Positions 54,562-64,000 of a stretch of DNA of 64,000 nucleotides are shown here, piece after piece. The DNA comes from Botryococcus braunii (taxonomy: Eukaryota; Chlorophyta; Trebouxiophyceae). The notes beneath the pieces were generated by a model. It saw only the letters and a program-made list of their open reading frames with translations. It had not been told where the DNA came from and ran no database searches. Location: contig KV908464.1 of the NCBI GenBank assembly GCA_002005505.1, forward strand, positions 81,001-145,000, in the 5' to 3' direction. Made by a program: the position numbers and the translations under genes. Numbering within the stretch: the stretch's first letter is position 1; each line of letters begins with the position of its first letter.

Positions 54562-56851
54562 GATGAATACTGTTCTGGCGCCTTACTTAGACAGTTTTGT
54601 GCTGGTTTATTCAGATGACATCCTCATATATAGTAAGTCTTTTGAGGAACACTTGCAACACTTGAGACTTGTACTTCAGGCACTACGAGACCATCAGTTT
54701 TACTGTTACCTCTCCAAGTGTTTGTTTTGCGCACCCGAGGTGGAGTATTTGGGACATGTCATTTCCAGTGAGGGAGTGAGGGTGGACCCGAAGAAGGTTG
54801 AGGCTATCATGAATTGGCCCACCCCTACCTGTGTGTCTGAACTTCGTTCGTTCATGGGTCTTCTACAGTTTTATGATACATTTGCAGACCACTTTGCTCA
54901 TGTTGCCTTCCCTCTTACTGAGTTGTTTAAAAAGGATGCTCCATGGCAATGGGATGACTTGCATGAGAAGGCTTTCCGTGAATTGAAACATCTGATGTGT
55001 ACTGCTCCTTGTTTGCTCCCACCAGACTTGCAAAAACCTTTTGTCGTGCATGTGGATGCATCTGCCTTTGCTGTTGGGTGTGTGTTACAGCAAGATCAAG
55101 GTAAGGGACTGCAGCCGGTTGCCTTTGAGTCTAGGAAACTGCAGCCCAGTGAGCGAAAGTTGGCTCCATATGACAGAGAATTATTGGCCCTTGTACACGC
55201 CCTGCGTAAGTGGAAGCATCTGCTGATTGGGGGGAAGTTTACTGTGTACAGTGACCAAAAAGCTTTAAAATTCCTCCTAACTGCACCGACGCGTACTGAT
55301 CGACAAGAGCGCTTTTTGACTGACATTATGAGGTTCATGCCTGACATTAGATATGTCAAAGGTACTGATAATGTGGTCGCGGACGCGTTGAGTCGGTGCG
55401 CAGACTTAGCTACTCTGCATGTCTCCCCTCTTGTGTCAGACACCTTGTTGGAAGAGTTGAGTAAGGGTTATGAAAATGATCCACAGGTCCCTGGTTTGTT
55501 GGATCAGGGAACCGTGAGTTGGAAAAGGGGGTTGCTGTATACCGAGCATGACAAGATTTATGTTTCAGAAGGCCCTGTGAGGGAGAGGATCCTAGCAGAG
55601 TGTCACAGCACACCTTTTTCAGGCCATTTGGGTGCTCACAAGACTGCTGAGCAAGTGTGCAGGTTCTTCTATTGGCCAGCCATGTTGTCTGCCGTACGTC
55701 GGTACTGCAGAGAGTGTACTAGCTGTCAACGGATGAAGGGGACTAGCAAAGTACCTTTTGGATTGTTGCAGCCCTTGCCTGTACCAGAGTCGCCTTGGGA
55801 GAGTGTTTCTTTGGATCTGGTGACAGACCTGCCATTGTGCTGTGGACATGACTCCATCGTAGTCTTTGTCGATCGTTTGACCAAGTTGATTGTGTTAGCG
55901 CCTTGTTCTAAAACTGTGAATGCACCTCAGTTGGCTCAGATCTTCATTGACACAGTATTTAGACGGTTTGGCATGCCTACTTCCCTTGTAACGGACAGAG
56001 ACCCCAGGTTTACTAGTCATTTTTGCAATGCATTCATGTCGTTACTCGGCACGCAACTGAATATGTCTACTGCGTACCACCCTCAGACCGACGGTCAGAC
56101 CGAGAGGGCTAATAGGACCGTTGAAGACATGCTGAGAGGGTTTGTGGGTCCCAGGCAAGATGATTGGTGCAGGTATTTGGCCATTGTGGAATTCGCTTAT
56201 ACTAATTCAGTACAGGCCACTACTCAGCATAGCCTCTTTTCCCTGAACCATGGCAGAAACCCTCTTACGCCTTTGTCCACTGCTGTTCCTACGCGCTCGT
56301 CGGTGCCCGTCGTTGCTGAATATGTGGGGGACTTGCAGAAGGCTTTGCATAGTGCCAAATCCAATATTTCATCTTCCCAACAGCGCCAGAAATACTATGC
56401 TGACAGGAAGAGGAGGGATCATCCTTTCCAGGTTGGAGATTCAGTGTTGTTGGCTGTGCGCCAAAACCAGTTCCCCCCTGGGTTGTCCTCTAAACTATCA
56501 GCTAAGTATATGGGCCCCTTCTGTATCCTGGAAGCTGTAGGTGTGAATGCGTTTAAGCTGGAATTGCCTGCTGATTTTAGGATTCACCCTGTTTTTCATG
56601 TGTCTCAATTGAAGCCATACGTATCGTCCACTAACCCTACTTCAGAATCTACAAACCCTGGTCCTTTGTATACAGGCAGACAAGGAGATTACCATGAAGT
56701 GGAGACCATCCTTGGCAAGAGGAAATTTGGACGCTCTTGGCGCTTTCTTGTGAAATGGAAAGGCTGGTCAGATCATGATAATTCCTGGGAGGCGCTTCGG
56801 AATGTCAGGCACCTGACAGACCTTATCGCGGCTGCGCCAGAACTGCCATGA
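54562..56851 (+). CDS. gypsy F pol, part 2: RT C-terminal half, RNase H, integrase, chromodomain
   Basis: An unbroken frame continuing RT from VMNTVLAPYLD. The catalytic block is YSDD (near 54608), with serine where B and D have leucine. RNase H: VDASAFAVG, YDRELLALVHAL, SDQKALKFL, NVVADALSR. Integrase: HHCC region (ECHSTPFSGHLG, CRECTSCQ), DDE residues in SLDLVTDLP, TDRDPRFTS and QTDGQTERANR, and the GPF module KYMGPFCILEAVG. A chromodomain closes the protein (YHEVETILGKRKFGRSWRFL, VKWKGWSDHDNSWEAL). All core catalytic residues are present, but the half-gene has no own start because H separates it from its N-terminus. Confidence 0.92.
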
Positions 56852-57440
56852 CCTTGATGGAGCACTGATTTCCTCTTGGCAGCCTGGATCTTCGCCGCAT
56901 GGGTCTCTGTAATGCGGCTGCGCTTAGACTTGGGAGAGTGGGTTCTGGGTTGGGAGGGTTTAAACAAATTTGGGGCTGGGAGGGTACTCCTTATGGTGTT
57001 CGTGCCTTGCAATTAGGCTCTGTGGACCCTCTTTCAAAAAGCAGTACAACACACAGTACATCATGAGGTACACTGTACCTTATTTTTCTGGCTTACTGTT
57101 CTACTGTACTTGGGTTGAATGATGGGGGGGAGTAATATGGATTGGGGGCCATGCCCCTTGGAATCAACTTACAGTGGTGGAGAGTTCTTCCCTAGATGCG
57201 ACTTTCTATTGGAAGGGAAGGCCCTTAAAGGCCATCTTCTGTGCTACTGGAGGGAATTGTTCCTCTTTTCCCTGCCTGGAGTATCTTCCAATGTCTTATT
57301 TCTCTGCAACTTGTAATTGACCCGATGTGTGTGGGTTAATTGCGCAAGATCGGAAGGGTTTCCTTTGCCTTTTGGATCTATCTTCATGATCTGCATTTCA
57401 TGAAGAAGGGCCTCTTGCCCCCTTGCCCCTCATCTTCATT
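56852..57440 (+). other. gypsy F 3' untranslated region
   Basis: Non-coding stretch between the stop codon and the polypurine tract. It holds a small inverted repeat aggtac-act-gtacct near 57072. Confidence 0.6.
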
Positions 57441-57455
57441 CCAAGGGGGAGGGAA
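57441..57455 (+). promoter_or_regulatory. Polypurine tract of gypsy F
   Basis: ccaagggggagggaa abuts the 3' LTR. Confidence 0.85.
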
Positions 57456-57681
57456 TGTAAAGACAACCATTACCTTATACTTCATATGCGTGCATGGGGA
57501 GATCCCGTACAGTTCTCTCTGGTTTTCATATATACTTAGATGAACGCGTACATTCTATAATTGGCCGCTCTGCGTCGCATGTAAGACGAGAACTTCACGC
57601 ATTGTAATCAGTCGCTATCTTCGTCTTCATGAACGGATCTCTTTGCCTCAGTCAAATACTCTTCCGCTAAATGCCATAACA
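57456..57681 (+). repeat. 3' LTR of gypsy F
   Basis: 226 bp, followed by the taaac duplication. Confidence 0.93.
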
Positions 57682-57686
57682 TAAAC

Positions 57687-59573
57687 ACAAGTTTGATATC
57701 CAGAGATATCCAGCTGGGGAACCCCAGCTTCGCCTACAGCCACTGAATGGAAACTTTGGGACATTTGTTCGCGCAACCATTCTTGCAGTACTGTGCTTTG
57801 CTGTGCAAGACATAGGGCCGACAAAGGAAACCTCCAATCTAATTAGTTATGACTCAGTAGAACTCAAACGACGATAGTGGTACTGCAGATACGACGACTG
57901 TCTTGAACTGTACAGAGAATGCTTCAAGGTATTTTACGTCCCATCGATGTGTCGAATAAGACTTCAGTTTTCCGATCTGACAGGGCGGGCGTTTAACGCT
58001 CCGCTGTAACGTTATGTAACTACGTAACGAAAGATATTGATAGTTGATATATATAGGTATGATAAACTCCCCTTTCACACCAATACACATAAAATACTCG
58101 TCGTAAAAGTCTTAATTCTCTGTTTCAAGAGGTCAATATTGACATTCTCTTGTTTTGGTCGCTCATATTGATTCAATGCCCTGAAACGCTGAGCGTCACT
58201 GTCAGCCGCTTTTGTGCGGAGCGTTGCGCTACGTTCAGCAGCTTCCCTTTAAGAGCAATAGCCGACGGCTACCGGCGTCAAACAAGAACATTCGAAGGTC
58301 AGTACTGCTTTCGTTAGTCGTCTGAAATCTACCGGCCTGTGTGCTGACGCCAAAAATTATGAAACCGACCCCTTTTCTGGAGTAAGAAGTTAAAAAGGAT
58401 ACAAGAAAGACTTTCAGTACCAGGAGACCAGCACCAGGCTACGGGACAGGGGGTTATGTGGATCGATTGGGCTTCAAGGAAACAAACGTTTGAGTCCTAA
58501 ATATTTTCCAGCTGCAACTAACTTTTAATCCTCTTTATCTTATTCTGAAGAAATAGAAGAGAGAAAACCTTATGCACAACTTACAGGAACTCCTCATGAA
58601 GTTTTTCAAGACTGTCAGTGAAAGGCTACAACAAATAAATAGCAGTTGCCATTTTCGAGCAGCTTCTTGTGAACATCAATGGTCAAACAAATTATAGTGG
58701 ATTTGCTCTTGTGGAGGCCAAAACAGGCCTGGTTCGTTAAACCCGACGCTTGCAATTCCAGACGCACTTCAACAGACTTCAGATTAATTCTTTAAAGTTC
58801 TAATATTAAAGTTTCTAAGAAGCAGTTTCTAAGAAGTAAAAAAACCACCGAACGTTTAATAACATCATGCTAGTAATCACTCATAAGGTTGGCGTGAAAT
58901 GTCTGTTCAATCGGATGCCTTAGGCGAGATTACTGCTGGATTTACAACTGCTGATTCTGCTTCATGAATCAGCATTTAATGATTCAGCACTTAGTATTCA
59001 GCAGTTCACGATTCAGCAGTTCTTTTCACTCCCTTTCTTGGAAGAAGAGAAGGGAATGCCCTGTCTGGTATGAGAAGGTTGGACATCGTATCCTATGACA
59101 TAAACTTGCAATTTCATGCTAGACAAAAGCCTTGTTCATACTAGAGAGATTGTTTGGAAACAACAAAAATACCCTTTCATTCCTCTTTAGAAGAGAGATG
59201 ACAGCACATATTGATTATGGCTAGATATCGTGGTCCATGTATACGAATGGTAACTCGTCTTCAGAATTTGCCATGTCTTACGTCAAAACCACCTAAGACT
59301 CAAAATCCAAAGTACATAACATATAACCAAAATGAGTTCCAATTCTCCAAAAAGGGCAGTGCATTAAAAAACAAAATCCCTTTTCGGAGTCATAATGTAG
59401 CATTTTCTGATATAGTTCACAGTAACGTTCTTGTAAACCAGTACTGACCATGCCAGAATGCCATGGGCAAGGGCACAAAAGAGCCAAAATGACTTTGGAC
59501 AGGCCTCAGTATGTGCATTAGGATCCCTATAGAGCTTTGCAGCTGCGTGCAGGTACAAAGGTAGGCGTCTGAA
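57687..59573. other. Unassigned host region upstream of the ARM/HEAT-like gene
   Basis: No gene is recognised. Around 58945-59020 there are four to five gattcagca units, two of them in a hairpin (tgctgatt / aatcagca). The last few hundred bases may hold the promoter of the next gene, but no site is evident. Confidence 0.4.
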
Positions 59574-61688
59574 ATGGCCAGTCCTGGCAAAGCCGGCCAA
59601 TCCATGGGCAACGCATCTACTGCGGATCAACGAGACCAAGAGCTCGAACTTGTGCTCACACATATTCGCGGCACAAGCGGAGTCCCGGTCGACAAAAGGG
59701 CTGTTCAAGCATACACCCGCGTTCGTGCAGCGGCAAGCAAATGGTCTGGGGGAATCTCCAGAGCAATTGAAATACTCCGCTCCAGTCTCCATCATGAGGC
59801 GCACCAAGCCACATTGGCGGTAGCAGACCTCGTCAGCTCCCCCATTGCTGCCGAACAGCTCGTCCAGGAGGGGTGCCTGCCAGCGATGCTCCTGGCTGTG
59901 GACGACCTGGTCCTGGCTGACGAACTCTCAGAGGCCGCCCTTTGGGCTCTTCTGGTATCTCTGCTGCGGCTCGTACGTAGCGCCCCGGCCGGGCCCCAGC
60001 GACTAATTGTGGAATTCAAAAATCCCGACCCCTACGTAGTTTTCAATGCCGTTGCCGTTTCCGGGCTGCTATTCTCAGACTCGAGCCTTGCACCGCGCCT
60101 TCTGCAGGCTGGTTTTTCCGAGGCCCTTGTAGCGGTGCTCTCGGGCCCGTCCCTGTATGGCAAAAGCGCTGCGGCGGCTGCAGCTTTCAACGCAGTCCGC
60201 CACACGGAGGCCCTCGAGGAGCTTTGTGCGGCGGGGCTGGTGCCCGCAATGATGCGCATTCTGCAAGAGGATCCCCCACATGGTCAAAAGAACTCCTTTC
60301 CCGGCCGCAAACCTGGGGTTTTCTCTGTCCAGCTGATGTGCCCTCCTGAACGCACTACGGCGCACTCACTGCTGCAACTTCCCAGCCACGTCGTGAGCAG
60401 CGTGGTACCCCACCTCGTCAAGGCCAGTTCCAGGATAAGGCGTGAGGTGATGGAGTTCCCTGAGACCGCCATGAGTTTGCTGGATTTTGCTGTCCAGCAT
60501 GGGGTCGGGAGTTTGTTGCAACTATTGCAGCAATTATTCGTTGGGGCGGAGATCAGCGAAGATGCGCCGGGAGATGCTTTCGTGTGCGGACTCTTGGAAG
60601 ACGGGCGCTTTGAGTGGTTCGTCGTGACCCTGCTCCGATCACACCACCCTGACCGTATTTTGGTGGGACTGAGTGCCATCACCATGGTCGGTCTCAATTG
60701 TAAGGAAGGCTCTTTTCATTGCAAAGAGGCAATGCCCATCGCCATCGCGATTGTGCCTCTCCTTGCTTTGCCAAACAACGAGGGGCTCCGCAGGGACGCC
60801 GTGAAGGCGCTCGCCGCGCTTACTACCTCGTGTGGGCGCGGCAGGACAGGCTTTCGCTTGGCCCGGAAAATGGAGGTCACGTTGGAGCTCATACTGAACC
60901 TGGTGCGTGATTTTCTCCTGACAGATGACTGGGACGGGCGGCTCACCTTCAGCCTCATTGCGGATCACCTCCAGCACAACCAGGGGCTCTTGCAGGAGGG
61001 TCTGCTTGCCGCTGCGCTGTCGACGGGGCTTATGAGGGGCATTGTGGGCTTGCTGTGGAACTTGCGTCCCCACCTTTTGGAGAACAAGCCCGCAGTTCGG
61101 CCCGTACACAGGAAGGAAGTGTGGGCAACAGCGGCGTCAATATTGTGTCGCTGCGAGAAACAGTTCGTGTTGCAAGCCGTGGAGTGCGGCTTGCTGCAGG
61201 AGCTACGGTGGGAGTTTGAACATGATCATGGCTGTCCAACTTCACACAGGCTTGCAATCGATGTTATGTGGACCGTGTCGCAGTACCCCGAGGTTTTGGA
61301 GCAGCTGCAGGGCTCGGCAGTTCTACCTCAGCTGTTGGATGATCTCCTTGACGGCCACAGCCCGCCATCACTTGTTATCCCCTTTGGGGAGAAGATAAGG
61401 GAGTTGGTACTAGGTGCCGCTATTGCGCCCCACCTTGCTCCCGTGCTTCTGGCACATGAGTTTGGGAAGATATGCGATGATGTTGCGCGGCGCATGGAAG
61501 CGAATTCTGTTGAAGCCTTTCGAGCTCTCCTTGCAAAGGAGCTGGAGCTCGACCAGCCTGCAGCCCCGGCGGTTGCTGGACAGCAACCTGGTGTTGATCT
61601 GTGCAGCCCGAGTGGGGCTAGGGTGAGCTCCTCCAATTTCCGCTGTCCCCACGATTTCATGGTTCTGTGCTTTGTGTTGACAACATGA
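59574..61688 (+). CDS. ARM/HEAT-repeat-like helical protein, function unknown
   Basis: An uninterrupted 704-codon frame with no sign of introns. Start at the ATG at 59574; an in-frame stop lies 12 bases upstream. The protein is almost all helical, with repeated ARM/HEAT-like units such as LVQEGCLPAMLLAVDDLV, LCAAGLVPAMMRILQE and LLQEGLLAAALSTGLMRGIV, most evident in residues 70-230 and 330-640. There is no signal peptide, membrane segment or catalytic motif, so it is probably a cytosolic or nuclear protein-binding scaffold. A decayed copy lies at 32684-33750. The C-terminal ~40 residues (GARVSSSNFRCPHDF) look non-repetitive. Function and partners cannot be told from the sequence. Confidence 0.82.
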   Translation: MASPGKAGQSMGNASTADQRDQELELVLTHIRGTSGVPVDKRAVQAYTRVRAAASKWSGGISRAIEILRSSLHHEAHQATLAVADLVSSPIAAEQLVQEGCLPAMLLAVDDLVLADELSEAALWALLVSLLRLVRSAPAGPQRLIVEFKNPDPYVVFNAVAVSGLLFSDSSLAPRLLQAGFSEALVAVLSGPSLYGKSAAAAAAFNAVRHTEALEELCAAGLVPAMMRILQEDPPHGQKNSFPGRKPGVFSVQLMCPPERTTAHSLLQLPSHVVSSVVPHLVKASSRIRREVMEFPETAMSLLDFAVQHGVGSLLQLLQQLFVGAEISEDAPGDAFVCGLLEDGRFEWFVVTLLRSHHPDRILVGLSAITMVGLNCKEGSFHCKEAMPIAIAIVPLLALPNNEGLRRDAVKALAALTTSCGRGRTGFRLARKMEVTLELILNLVRDFLLTDDWDGRLTFSLIADHLQHNQGLLQEGLLAAALSTGLMRGIVGLLWNLRPHLLENKPAVRPVHRKEVWATAASILCRCEKQFVLQAVECGLLQELRWEFEHDHGCPTSHRLAIDVMWTVSQYPEVLEQLQGSAVLPQLLDDLLDGHSPPSLVIPFGEKIRELVLGAAIAPHLAPVLLAHEFGKICDDVARRMEANSVEAFRALLAKELELDQPAAPAVAGQQPGVDLCSPSGARVSSSNFRCPHDFMVLCFVLTT

Positions 61689-61785
61689 GAGGGAGGGGAT
61701 CCAAATTTGCTTTGACTGCCTTGGGGCGTTCAAAGACACATGGCATGAAGCCACACCCTACGCTTTATTGTTCCTGAGGCAGTTG

Positions 61786-61787
61786 CA

Positions 61788-61858
<71 letters not shown>

Positions 61859-61863
61859 ACACA

Positions 61864-61896
<33 letters not shown>

Positions 61897-61936
61897 GCAC
61901 GCACGCACACACACACCACACACCCACACCCACACC

Positions 61937-61976
<40 letters not shown>

Positions 61977-62037
61977 ACACACACACATACACACACACAC
62001 GCACACACACACTCACAAGCACCCGCACACACCCACC

Positions 62038-62097
<60 letters not shown>

Positions 62098-62225
62098 CAA
62101 AGGCACACACACACACACACACACATACACAAACACATAGACACACACACACACACATACACACAAAGACACACACACACACACACACATACATACACAC
62201 ACGCGCGCGCGCGCGCACGCACGCA
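61786..62225. repeat. AC microsatellite, about 440 bp
   Basis: Long imperfect (AC)n tract with cacgcacgc, caccacac, cccacccaccc and a terminal (cg)n block. It starts about 95 bp after the ARM/HEAT-like stop codon. Cys/Val and Thr/His frames across it are artefacts. Confidence 0.96.
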
Positions 62226-62604
62226 TGCCCATGGTATCATCTCTATCATGGTATTGTCCTCTGGACTTATTCCCTTTTCTGGAGTGACTCACAGCCAACA
62301 TATGGGGTGGGGCCTCCATGCAGAGCTCACCGCTGCAGCCTGGGATGCCTAAGCAGGCAAGCATAACTGCTTCGTCCCCTCGACATGTGCCAACGTCACA
62401 GGCCGGGCAAGCTTGCGCTGCAGAGAAAGTCGGGCGTGCGGCCATCGGCAACAACGCAGGATATCCTACCATCGATGCGAGAGCAGTGGTGCAAACCCGG
62501 GGCCCACCCCTCCCTAGCGTCGTAGCGTCCCAAAGCCGGAGTGAAACGGTGGGCTGCAAGGTTGAGGATGGCACGGCCGCTTTGGAGGGGTCCTTCGGCG
62601 AGGC
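62226..62604. other. Unassigned sequence after the AC tract
   Basis: An open minus-strand frame (62775 down into the AC tract) covers this and the duplicated segment. Its composition is Ser/Pro/Ala-rich and it has no recognised motif. Confidence 0.35.
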
Positions 62605-62618
62605 AATGTGTGAGAAAG

Positions 62619-62766
62619 GCAGTGAGAAGGAGCAGAGCGAGGCCGGAGGGTTGAAAGCAGCATAACAGGGCTCCCTCAGAGGCGGAGCGATTGAGAACTG
62701 CAGTGAGAAGGAGCAGAGAGAAGCCGAAAGGGTGAAGGTAGCATTAGGGGGCTCCCCCAGAAGCTT
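62619..62766. repeat. Diverged 80-bp tandem duplication
   Basis: Two copies beginning gcagtgagaaggagcagag (62619 and about 62699), with matching tails ggctccctcagaggc / ggctcccccagaagc. Confidence 0.75.
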
Positions 62767-62779
62767 GCGAAGCATGTGG

Positions 62780-64000
62780 AAGCAGCAGGGGGAACGCTTC
62801 CTAACCGGGCCCGACGAAAGAGACAGGGAGTTAAGCTAGTCAGTTGAAAATGTGGGTAAAGCTAGCTGCTTTACGGTGTGAGGAACTCCTTATGGCAAAG
62901 TCATCCCGTATTTGCAGTTCGAGCAAGTTGTATTTCAGCCGAGCTGGCAGAAGAATGAGTGCGTGGATGGAATAACGATAGTTTACCGCTCCACTAGCCA
63001 TGATTGATAGTGTAGCCCTTCATGGATCCCATGTCTATTGTACATGCATGAGACCATATGGATGCATCCTGTCAAGCAAATGAAGTTTATTCAGGTGGAG
63101 CAGGACATGTCAGACTGTACAGGAAGAACTTTTGTAATTTCTGTAATTAATTTCCTTTTGAAAAACGTTCAATGCATATGTAAATATGTACACCTGGGTA
63201 GTTCCCTTGTACGTCTACGTGTAGGTGTACATGGGTGCAATATACGTACATGGGTAGTTCTGGTGTACACATACGTGCTTTGACCGACGCTTGACCACGT
63301 CCTGATTTGTTGGGCTCCGTTGTAGAGATCACATTCGACGGTCCCACGATTGACCACATGAGATCTCGGAGTTCCTGAATCCCTTTTTTTGGTTGTACCC
63401 CATGCAGCTCACTTGCTAGATTTGTACGTACAATGGACTGCAGGAGATTCCCCAATACTGGTGAATCTCCGATTAATGGGCATTTAGCTGAATCGGCTTA
63501 CCGAGGTCCGACACAGATCTGGACATTCTCCAACGCCATTCAATCAAGAGCGTTATTCTGTATGTTATGGCAAGACTTGTGGCGTGCCCTGATCACGTGA
63601 TCACCAATGCGTGCTTCAGCTCAATTTCTAATGGTTATGGAATTAATGAGGTCCAGCACGGCTCAGCTGTCCCACGAGCTCATGACAAGGCCTGCGATTA
63701 GTCCATATTGGCATCCCAGGTGCAGCATGTTGGGTATGCCGATCGGACGAGAATGTTTGTTTATGGGGTTTTCCTGTGAAAACTAGGATTGTGATGGGAA
63801 GACCGTAGATGGCTCATCACTGGAGCTCCCTGGAGGGTAAGCGTTGGTTTTGGTGTTTCAGGGCAAATGACAAGTTTGCCCGCCGTATAACTCCTTCACA
63901 TGGATTTACATGCCCTCGTCCTGAATCAGTATATCCATAATCTGAAGTGACCAATTCGGGTTCTGGAACCCGGATTCGTTCGCAGAGCCCCACCACCCCC
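62780..64000. other. Unassigned right end of the window
   Basis: No supported gene. It has gtacacNtacgtg-type clustered repeats at about 63187-63280 and the palindrome tgatcacgtgatca at 63590-63603. Confidence 0.4.
63590..63603. repeat. 14-bp palindrome with a CACGTG core
   Basis: tgatcacgtgatca is a perfect palindrome containing a G-box/E-box core. It has no adjacent gene, so a role is unproven. Confidence 0.6.

Larger units (their letters stand above)
34275..57681 (+). mobile_element. Ty3/gypsy chromovirus F, split by a nested insertion
   Basis: 226-bp LTRs at 34275-34500 and 57456-57681 with target duplication taaac (34270-34274 and 57682-57686) show that these distant halves are one element. 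About 6.1 kb is F itself; 37249-54557 is foreign. The reading frame resumes in the same RT codon region after the insertion. LTRs differ at about seven positions. Gag has an altered zinc knuckle and pol has one TAG, but the 3' half is an unbroken 763-codon frame. Confidence 0.95.

Noticed and set aside
61765..62775. Minus-strand 336-codon frame over the AC tract
   Set aside because: Over a third is microsatellite translation. The remainder has no motif and includes a diverged tandem duplication.

Overview
The window is eukaryotic nuclear DNA dominated by nested retrotransposons. The setting looks like a green alga. It has a secreted hydroxyproline-rich (SPPPP/VKSPPPP) wall-type gene with GT-AG introns, very long GT/AC/GA microsatellites, chromodomain Ty3/gypsy elements and Ty1/copia elements. 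A repeat-rich prasinophyte such as Cymbomonas is my guess from general resemblance only. No bacterial operon, CRISPR array or rRNA was seen, and no tRNA was recognised.

Layout. 1-7115: Ty1/copia element A, cut by the window edge. It is broken by a frameshift, a stop and a 1.45-kb terminal-repeat element of opposite orientation (4802-6252). 7272-7629: a hAT-type MITE. 7867-12906: gypsy element B, whose 5' LTR carries an unrelated 1.22-kb insert and which lacks part of gag and all of integrase. 12912-16063: mostly unassigned, with a LINE-type reverse transcriptase relic at 13774-14350. 16064-18960: a spliced HRGP gene whose introns hold microsatellites and a 19-bp minisatellite. 18961-23263: unassigned, with palindromes and a 144-bp tandem duplication. 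23269-32317: copia element C with a huge (2 x 1.95 kb) inverted repeat inside it. 32684-33750: a decayed copy of the ARM/HEAT-like gene found intact at 59574-61688.

34275-57681 is a single old gypsy chromovirus (F) split by a nest at least three levels deep. A composite insertion H (37249-54557) sits in F's reverse transcriptase. Gypsy element D (38729-51049) sits in H. Copia element E (42063-48354, minus strand) sits in D. Each level has its own target-site duplication (F taaac, H acgt, D ccaga, E cactt). LTR pairs of D and E show no differences that I could find, while F's differ by about 7 in 226, which agrees with the nesting order. 57687-64000 is host sequence with the ARM/HEAT-like gene, a 440-bp AC tract and small repeats.

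Main themes. (1) The three youngest-looking elements (B, D, E) have matching LTRs, yet each lacks a different essential block, so they probably moved with proteins supplied in trans. (2) All three copia families carry an internal direct duplication of 135-148 bp in the LTR, ending 23-28 bp before the LTR end, although the duplicated sequences are unrelated. (3) C and E have the half-tRNA(iMet) primer site known from Drosophila copia. (4) C is a natural long-hairpin locus driven from an LTR. (5) H has a split-repeat layout that I cannot assign to a known class.
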